From the NCBI GenBank assembly GCA_937877515.1, contig CALFIX010000036.1, positions 9,351-73,350 of the forward strand: DNA of 64,000 bases, read 5' to 3'. This DNA comes from an uncultured Treponema sp. Lineage in GTDB: Bacteria > Spirochaetota > Spirochaetia > Treponematales > Treponemataceae. The first letter of the stretch is position 1. Every line of letters begins with the position of its first letter. The position numbers and the translations under genes were made by a program. The notes below the pieces were generated by a model. It saw only the letters and a list, made by a program, of their open reading frames with translations, had not been told where the DNA came from and searched no databases. Below, piece after piece: positions 59,724-64,000 of the stretch.

Positions 59724-60430
59724 TGAAAAAATTTCTTTGCACTGTAACATTTGTATCTCTTTTTGCATTGGCTGCATCTAATGTTTTTGCAGCAAGTTAT
59801 AAAAATAACACCTATCAAAAATTAGCCAGAGAATACACCATTAAGGCAGAAAAAGCTTTGGATGCTGGTGAATATGAGCTTTCAGAAGAGTATGCCGCTA
59901 AGGCTCAGGAGAATGCAGCTCTCTCTGAGGCTTACATTAAGCATATGCTTGCTCGGGATACCGCAACGCGTAACATGACTCTTGCAAAAAATCGTATAGA
60001 TTTTGTTAAGTCTATAAATGCAGACCGCAATTTTCCGATTGCTTTTGAAGCTGCTACAAAATTTTATGAACAGGCAGAATCTTCTTACAATAGCGAAGAT
60101 TACGAGAGTGCAATATCTTTCTGTCAGCAAGTTATAGATGCACTTGCCGAAGTTTATGAAATTACACCTCTCCCTAAGTTTTATATTGTCAGGCCTTGGG
60201 CTCAGACAAAGGACTGTTTCTGGAATATTTCCGGTCGCCCTTATGTTTATAACAATCCTTTCTTGTGGGAAAATCTTTATGAAGCAAATAAATCTTCATT
60301 GCCAAAGCCGGAAGATCCAAATCTTATTCTGCCGGGTATGAAGATGGAAATCCCTTCCATCTCCGGAGAATACCGTGACGGTGTTTATAGTCCGGATGTA
60401 AATTACGAACCATTCTCTGCAAGAAGATAA
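59723..60430 (+). CDS. Periplasmic helical protein with divergent LysM end
   Basis: 235 residues with a signal peptide (about 1-23). A helical repeat region (EYTIKAEKALDAGEYELSEEYA, KAEN-type helices) of about 110 residues is followed by a LysM-like end (IVRPWAQTKDCFWNISGR, LWENLYEANKSSLP, NLILPGMKMEIP). This likely binds peptidoglycan or another glycan. It is coupled to the preceding lipoprotein gene. Confidence 0.78.
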   Translation: MKKFLCTVTFVSLFALAASNVFAASYKNNTYQKLAREYTIKAEKALDAGEYELSEEYAAKAQENAALSEAYIKHMLARDTATRNMTLAKNRIDFVKSINADRNFPIAFEAATKFYEQAESSYNSEDYESAISFCQQVIDALAEVYEITPLPKFYIVRPWAQTKDCFWNISGRPYVYNNPFLWENLYEANKSSLPKPEDPNLILPGMKMEIPSISGEYRDGVYSPDVNYEPFSARR

Positions 60431-60434
60431 AATT

Positions 60435-60986
60435 TTATTGTTGTCCGTGTTTTAATAAGTAAAGCCCTGCTGCACTTACCATAAGAGCATGCGGGGCTTC
60501 TTTTTTGCCTAAAAGCTTAAAGACATCTTTTTTATTCATTTTTTCGTATTGAACAAATTCATCTTTGTCTAAATTTTGTTTACCAGTAAAGGTTAAGTTT
60601 TCTGCACAAAAAATATGAACATGGTTTGCAAATAAAGCCGGGTTTGGATTCATAGTTCCTAGCAGAGTAAGGTTTTCTGCAATAGCTCCTGTTTCTTCTA
60701 AGAGCTCTCTTTTTGCAGCTTCAAGAGGTTCCTCTCCTTTGTCTATAACACCCCCAGGAAATTCCCAGCTTAAGGCTTTTTCACCATGCCGCCACTGTCT
60801 GACCATAAGAAAGTTTTCTTCGTGTACGGGAATAACTATAACCCAGTCATTTGCTTCGTTTACAATGTATTTACCGGTTTGTCCATCCGGACCTGTGCTT
60901 GTTCGTTCTGTAACTGTAAAAACAGGAGTCTTTAATAATTCTTTTCTTTCGCTTTCTTTCCAAATTAATTTTTCTTCATCGTACAT
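60435..60986 (-). CDS. NUDIX hydrolase, ADP-ribose pyrophosphatase type
   Basis: 183 residues. Nudix box GGVIDKGEEPLEAAKRELLEETG is seen as GGVIDKGEEPLEAAK and RELLEETG, the magnesium-binding catalytic motif. N-terminal (TVTERTSTGPDGQTGKY) and C-terminal helices are as in ADP-ribose pyrophosphatases. AGGAGG precedes the ATG, with a TATAAC -10 upstream. It ends four bases after the convergent LysM-like gene. Confidence 0.88.
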   Translation of the reverse strand: MYDEEKLIWKESERKELLKTPVFTVTERTSTGPDGQTGKYIVNEANDWVIVIPVHEENFLMVRQWRHGEKALSWEFPGGVIDKGEEPLEAAKRELLEETGAIAENLTLLGTMNPNPALFANHVHIFCAENLTFTGKQNLDKDEFVQYEKMNKKDVFKLLGKKEAPHALMVSAAGLYLLKHGQQ

Positions 60987-61130
60987 AAATGCCTCCTGAT
61001 TTTTATGTTATACTCTGCCAGTGACTTTCTGTGTCAGTTTTTAAAACTTCTGCGTCAAACTCTATTACTAATTTGCCGGCTCTGCATCATTTTTTTTATC
61101 GGCTCTAAAGTTTTAAAAAGTCCAAAAAAA

Positions 61131-61158
61131 TTGACAAATGCCTCAGACAGTTTATAAT
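61131..61158 (+). promoter_or_regulatory. Consensus sigma-70 promoter
   Basis: TTGACA, 16 bases, TATAAT, both perfect, followed by a 30-base leader with GGAGG. It is the strongest promoter seen in the window. Confidence 0.88.
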
Positions 61159-61193
61159 AGAATTAAGGAAAAGAAAAGCAATGGAGGTGGTTT

Positions 61194-62015
61194 ATGGCAG
61201 TAATAACAATTACACGACAAGTTGCAGCACTTGGAGACGAAACTGCCGGTGCAATTGCAAAAAAACTGGGCTACACCTTCATAGATCGCAGGCAAATTGA
61301 AGCCCGTATAATAGAGCTTGGCTTCTCAAAAGAAAAACTTTCTAAGTATGATGAGCGAAAACCAAACTTCTTTGCGAGTCTTGCAAAAGACAGAGATGAA
61401 TATCTAAATTATCTTCAGTATGCAATTTTAGAAGCAGCATCCAAAGGCAACTGCATTTTAATAGGTCGAGGTGCGTTTGTTATTTTAGAAGACCTTCCAA
61501 ACCTTATTCCGTTAAGATTTATTTCTAATAGCGAAGTTCGTAAAGAACGCCTGAAAAATGAATTCAATTGGAATGACAAACAGGCTTTGCAGCGCATAGA
61601 AGAAAGTGACAGTAATCGAAAAGGTTTTCACAAGAGCTTTTTTAATATAGCTAATGACGACCCTCAACATTTTCTTTTAACGTTAAACACAGCTCTTCTT
61701 ACTGTAGAGCAGACTGTTTCTGTTGTAGAAACCCTTGTAAAAACACGCGTTACTCAAGAAACTGAAAACACTGCAAAAGAAAAACTTTCTCAAATGCTAA
61801 AAGCTCAGCAGCTTGTAAATCAGCTTTTATTTGATTTTCATTTGAATATAAATTTCTTACGGGCTACTGTAGAAGGTAACGTTATAACTCTTCAGGGTGT
61901 CGCAGATTCAAAGGCCCTTGCAGAAAAAGCAGTTCAAACTTCTGCAAAAATACTTCCTTCCTGTGAGATCCGTTCTGCGATAAGCGTCGTGCAGGACTTT
62001 AAAGCGTTTCAGTAG
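61194..62015 (+). CDS. Cytidylate kinase-like protein with BON-like C-terminus
   Basis: 273 residues. The first ~210 match the cytidylate-kinase-like (AAA_26) family: ITITRQVAALGDETAG, YTFIDRRQIEARI, GNCILIGRGAFVIL and IPLRFISNSEVRKERL. The P-loop is degenerate (the GSGG of the family reads ALGD). The last ~60 residues (FLRATVEGNVITLQGVADSKAL) look like a BON domain, which usually binds lipids or glycans. It stands alone under a very strong promoter. The function is unlikely to be plain CMP phosphorylation. Confidence 0.78.
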   Translation: MAVITITRQVAALGDETAGAIAKKLGYTFIDRRQIEARIIELGFSKEKLSKYDERKPNFFASLAKDRDEYLNYLQYAILEAASKGNCILIGRGAFVILEDLPNLIPLRFISNSEVRKERLKNEFNWNDKQALQRIEESDSNRKGFHKSFFNIANDDPQHFLLTLNTALLTVEQTVSVVETLVKTRVTQETENTAKEKLSQMLKAQQLVNQLLFDFHLNINFLRATVEGNVITLQGVADSKALAEKAVQTSAKILPSCEIRSAISVVQDFKAFQ

Positions 62016-62068
62016 TGGCCGCCCCTGTTAGCTATGTGTCATCCTCAGCGTGCACAATTTTTTTCTAC

Positions 62069-62097
62069 TTGTCGAGTAAACTTTAAAGATGTATATT
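62069..62097 (+). promoter_or_regulatory. Predicted promoter, leaderless arrangement (pgsA-like gene)
   Basis: TTGTCG, 17 bases, TATATT, six bases to the ATG at 62104. Confidence 0.65.
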
Positions 62098-62103
62098 CAA
62101 TAC

Positions 62104-62715
62104 ATGAAAACATCAAATAAATTTACATTTGTACGAATTGTTGCAGCTCCTGTAACATTCATACTTTATTTTTTGCCTGTGTGGTTTTCTTCCCCAAACG
62201 GAAGTCTTCTTTCAATAATTACAACATGCATTCTTATTCCGTTTCTGGCTTTTGCAGAGTTTACGGATTATTTAGACGGGCACTTTGCTCGTAAGCATAA
62301 CGAAGTAAGTGACTTTGGAAAAATGTTTGATCCGTTTGCAGATGTGTTTTTGCACCTGTCGCTCTTTGCCTGCTTTACATATACCGGTTATTGTCCGCTT
62401 CCTGTCTTGGTGCTTGTCATTTGGAGGGAATTTGCTCAAAACTTTTTACGAATGGTTGCTGCTAAAAAAGGAACGGCAATTGCTGCAAGAAAAGGTGGAA
62501 AGTTAAAAACTGTGTTTTACATAGTTTCCATACTTATTTCGCTTGCCATAGAAGCTGTTGTCCGTACAGGCCTTACCAATGTCTGGCCGTGGTTTAATGT
62601 AGAAGCTGTAAGGCTTGTAAATGTAATTTTCTACATAGCCTGTGTAATTTTTTCTTATGTTTCGTTTTTTGACTATTTAAAAAACTTCGGGCATGTCCTG
62701 AAAGAAGAAGCTTAA
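62104..62715 (+). CDS. CDP-alcohol phosphatidyltransferase (PgsA-like)
   Basis: 203 residues with about six membrane helices. The full family motif D-x2-D-G-x2-A-R-x8-G-x3-D-x3-D is present at 55-80 (DYLDGHFAR ... DFGKMFDPFAD). It joins a CDP-diacylglycerol head to an alcohol, most often glycerol-3-phosphate. Start 62104 is set by the promoter; the frame upstream adds only MYIQY. No ribosome site. A terminator follows. Confidence 0.88.
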   Translation: MKTSNKFTFVRIVAAPVTFILYFLPVWFSSPNGSLLSIITTCILIPFLAFAEFTDYLDGHFARKHNEVSDFGKMFDPFADVFLHLSLFACFTYTGYCPLPVLVLVIWREFAQNFLRMVAAKKGTAIAARKGGKLKTVFYIVSILISLAIEAVVRTGLTNVWPWFNVEAVRLVNVIFYIACVIFSYVSFFDYLKNFGHVLKEEA

Positions 62716-62725
62716 AATATTAACT

Positions 62726-62758
62726 AAGACGATGCTTTTTAGTACCGTCTTTTTTTTT
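62726..62758 (+). terminator. Terminator after the pgsA-like gene
   Basis: AAGACG pairs with CGTCTT (with inner TGC/GTA weak pairs) and nine T follow. The phage-like sequence begins within about 50 bases. Confidence 0.75.
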
Positions 62759-62972
62759 AGGACGTAACTTTTTTTAGCCAAAATATTAATACATTAAATT
62801 CTCTGTTCTGATGCAGAGTCCCTGCTGTTCGGGGAAGAATAAAGGCCTCATAGCCTTCTCCAGCTCTTGCCGCGATCTGCCCGGCGTACTGCTTGCAAAT
62901 TCCCGCCATTTCGGTCGATCTCAGCAGCTCCCTTGCTCCCTCGCGGTTTAGTTCGATTCTGAATTTAGCCAT
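62757..62972 (-). pseudogene. Phage gp10-type protein, C-terminus lost
   Basis: The frame starts at 62972 (MAKFRIELNREGARELL) with GGAAAG upstream and overlaps the head-closure gene by 8 bases. The first ~45 residues match small phage minor-capsid/HK97 gp10-like proteins (AGICKQYAGQIAARAGEGYEAF). After about residue 58 it continues into an AT-rich stretch (FNVLIFWLKKVTS) with a different base composition and ends at the chromosomal terminator. The true C-terminus is therefore missing. Confidence 0.6.
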
Positions 62973-63309
62973 ATCTTTCCACCACAACTCTTCTGTTCCA
63001 GTCCAGCGGGATCAGGTCTTCAATCCCTATGGTTGAAAAACCGATTGATTTCCAACGCTCCCCGAAAAATTCAACAATACAGTCTTCCCAGTTGTGCGCA
63101 TCACCCTTTGGGATGCCCAGTTGATAACGCGCCTTTTTGCCGTTCATGCTCAGTTCATTCAGGATTTCTCCACCGTTCTGGCTGACCGGCGCGACAAGCA
63201 CGTTTTCCACTTCTTCCCGCGTTTCTGTTTCGATCGGATTGTTGAACGGGTCTTTCCCGGTTTCGGTCTTCGTGATCAGCGTTATTGTGATCCCTTTAAG
63301 GCATCCCAT
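62965..63309 (-). CDS. Phage head-closure protein
   Basis: 114 residues from 63309 (MGCLKGITITLITKTE); an ATG six bases earlier is also possible. The pattern KGITITLI, KDPFNNPIE, VENVLVAPVS and a Trp-rich C-terminal part (HNWEDCIVEFFGERWK) is that of head-closure/neck proteins of siphophages. It overlaps the connector gene by about 14 bases and the gp10-like gene by 8. Confidence 0.75.
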   Translation of the reverse strand: MGCLKGITITLITKTETGKDPFNNPIETETREEVENVLVAPVSQNGGEILNELSMNGKKARYQLGIPKGDAHNWEDCIVEFFGERWKSIGFSTIGIEDLIPLDWNRRVVVERYG

Positions 63310-63694
63310 AAACATCCATCACCCCGATCCTTTGCCGCCGAAGGCCCAATCTCGCCAGTTCGCTTCGTTTGATAAACATACCGCCGCCAGGGATCAGGAA
63401 AGTGCCGGAGGCTGTGTATCCCATGCCGCTTTCCGAAAACTGTGACAATGGTTCCTGGTTGGTGCTTGTCATCAGCGTCCTGGCCACGACGTCCACCGTG
63501 ACCGATTTGGCGACCTCCGCCAGATCGTCATCATCGGCAATCATCTGATCCAGGTCTTTCCCGACCTTTTTTGCCTCTTCTCTCAGAGACGCGCAAACGA
63601 CCGGGAGAAGGCTTTCGGCTCTTTCCTGCTCCGCCTGGTTCATAGGCCGCCACAAACTGATGATATCAGTCACGCTTGCGTACAGTTCGGACAT
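63296..63694 (-). CDS. Phage Gp15/Gp19-type head-tail connector
   Basis: 132 residues: MSELYASVTDIISLWRPMN, LLPVVCASLREEAKK, DVVARTLMTST and SGTFLIPGGGMFIKRSEL. This is the Gp19/Gp15/Gp42 family, found just after major capsid genes. It overlaps the small gene at 63666 by 29 bases. Confidence 0.82.
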   Translation of the reverse strand: MSELYASVTDIISLWRPMNQAEQERAESLLPVVCASLREEAKKVGKDLDQMIADDDDLAEVAKSVTVDVVARTLMTSTNQEPLSQFSESGMGYTASGTFLIPGGGMFIKRSELARLGLRRQRIGVMDVYGMP

Positions 63695-63842
63695 TTTTCT
63701 TCACCGCCTTTTCAGGTGTCGGCTTTTCGGCTTCCTGATCTGCGGCACGGGGGGCGCTGGCAGGTTTTACTGCCTGCCAGGCTCCGCCCATGGTGCTTTC
63801 CACGTCGATCACGGCGCCGGTCACCTTATGCCGGTAAAGCAT
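63666..63842 (-). CDS. Small phage protein between capsid and connector
   Basis: 58 residues. The ATG overlaps the capsid stop codon (TGATG). The sequence begins MLYRHKVTGAVIDVESTM and ends in a Lys/Arg tail (KKNVRTVRKRD). Position and length match a short conserved protein seen after major capsid genes; its function is unknown. Confidence 0.6.
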   Translation of the reverse strand: MLYRHKVTGAVIDVESTMGGAWQAVKPASAPRAADQEAEKPTPEKAVKKNVRTVRKRD

Positions 63843-64000
63843 CAGCTCGCCCGAATGATCGCGAAACTGTCTTTGTCCAGGATGCCCCAGCCAATGTAGG
63901 CCTCAGCACGGAGGCAAATTTCATTGTACTGTTTCAGGTCCCGGCCGGTCCCGTCGGGATCACCGTACTGGATCACCTCGAGAGGCACGTTCTTGGAATA
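63842..64000 (-). CDS. Phage major capsid protein (C-terminal fragment)
   Basis: Last 52 residues, open to the window edge. YGDPDGTGRDLKQYNEICLR and AEAYIGWGILDKDSFAIIRAS are typical of the C-terminus of P22/HK97-like phage coat proteins. The rest lies beyond the window. Confidence 0.75.
   Translation of the reverse strand, partial: YSKNVPLEVIQYGDPDGTGRDLKQYNEICLRAEAYIGWGILDKDSFAIIRAS

Larger units (their letters stand above)
62800..64000. mobile_element. Phage head-module fragment
   Basis: About 1.2 kb of GC-rich sequence with four to five tightly packed minus-strand genes, in the usual order of a tailed-phage head region: major capsid, small protein, connector, head closure, gp10-like. 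Codon and base usage are unlike the rest of the window. No integrase, attachment repeat or lysis gene is seen. It is either the edge of a broken prophage or a joining artefact. Confidence 0.75.

Noticed and set aside
60987..61130. tRNA or small RNA gene between NUDIX and the kinase-like gene
   Set aside because: No cloverleaf or CCA end; the stretch holds only a promoter for each flanking gene and AT-rich spacer.
63094..63445. Two plus-strand frames in the phage region
   Set aside because: GC-rich sequence yields long random frames; the minus-strand genes match phage head proteins and overlap in the usual manner.

Overview
The window is a low-GC (about 40%), gene-dense stretch of bacterial chromosome whose gene content points to a spirochaete of the genus Treponema or a close relative. 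The evidence is an HPr kinase/HPr/LexA/HolA cluster with no sugar-PTS genes beside it, a second FliL-type flagellar protein, CheR and CheB, a large set of periplasmic and outer-membrane lipoproteins with TPR, LysM and OmpA domains, the split lptC-lptA-lptB operon, and several long proteins that resemble treponemal hypothetical proteins. No rRNA, tRNA, CRISPR array or insertion sequence was seen, and no gap without genes exceeds about 220 bases.

Layout. 1-3632 (+): branched-chain amino-acid type ABC transporter livHMGF (livH cut by the window edge) ending in a CBS-ACT sensor protein. 3691-13700 (-): lptC-lptA-lptB; RseC-like protein, TPR protein and polyprenyl synthase; cheR-cheB; rlmE and a LysM/M23 peptidase; a membrane protein, ECF sigma and anti-sigma factor set. 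13191-19427: hflX-fliL, a two-TM sensor-like protein with an acidic tail, a thioesterase, and a 509-aa spirochaetal protein. 19428-29327: acyl-CoA carboxyltransferase, hisC, SUMF1-CorA, a 645-aa protein, ssb and a U32 peptidase-family protein. 29392-37304: a degenerate kinase-like membrane protein, a DUF4230-like protein, a GGDEF protein, and a UrtA-like binding lipoprotein behind a receptor-type adenylate/guanylate cyclase. 37311-52129: cell-envelope block with an OmpA protein, an MltD-like lytic transglycosylase, TPR lipoproteins, yajC-secD-secF, ispH, an outer-membrane beta-barrel candidate and a 1053-aa FlgD/OmpA repeat protein. 52300-62715: groEL, a methyltransferase, a very short rubredoxin, hprK-ptsH-lexA-holA, a lipoprotein/LysM pair, NUDIX, a cytidylate-kinase-like protein and a CDP-alcohol phosphatidyltransferase.

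From about 62.8 kb to the end the base composition changes abruptly to GC-rich and the minus strand carries a phage head module: major capsid C-terminus, small protein, Gp15-type connector, head-closure protein, and a gp10-type protein whose C-terminus runs into host sequence. This is either a broken prophage or a chimeric join.

The strongest unexplained pattern is transcriptional. Many genes that head transcription units (cheR, polyprenyl synthase, hflX, the carboxyltransferase, hprK, pgsA-like, the cyclase, the GGDEF gene and others) have a good -35/-10 promoter with the -10 box ending only 6-10 bases before the ATG and no Shine-Dalgarno. Genes inside operons have normal AGGAGG-type sites. 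This predicts widespread leaderless mRNAs in this organism.
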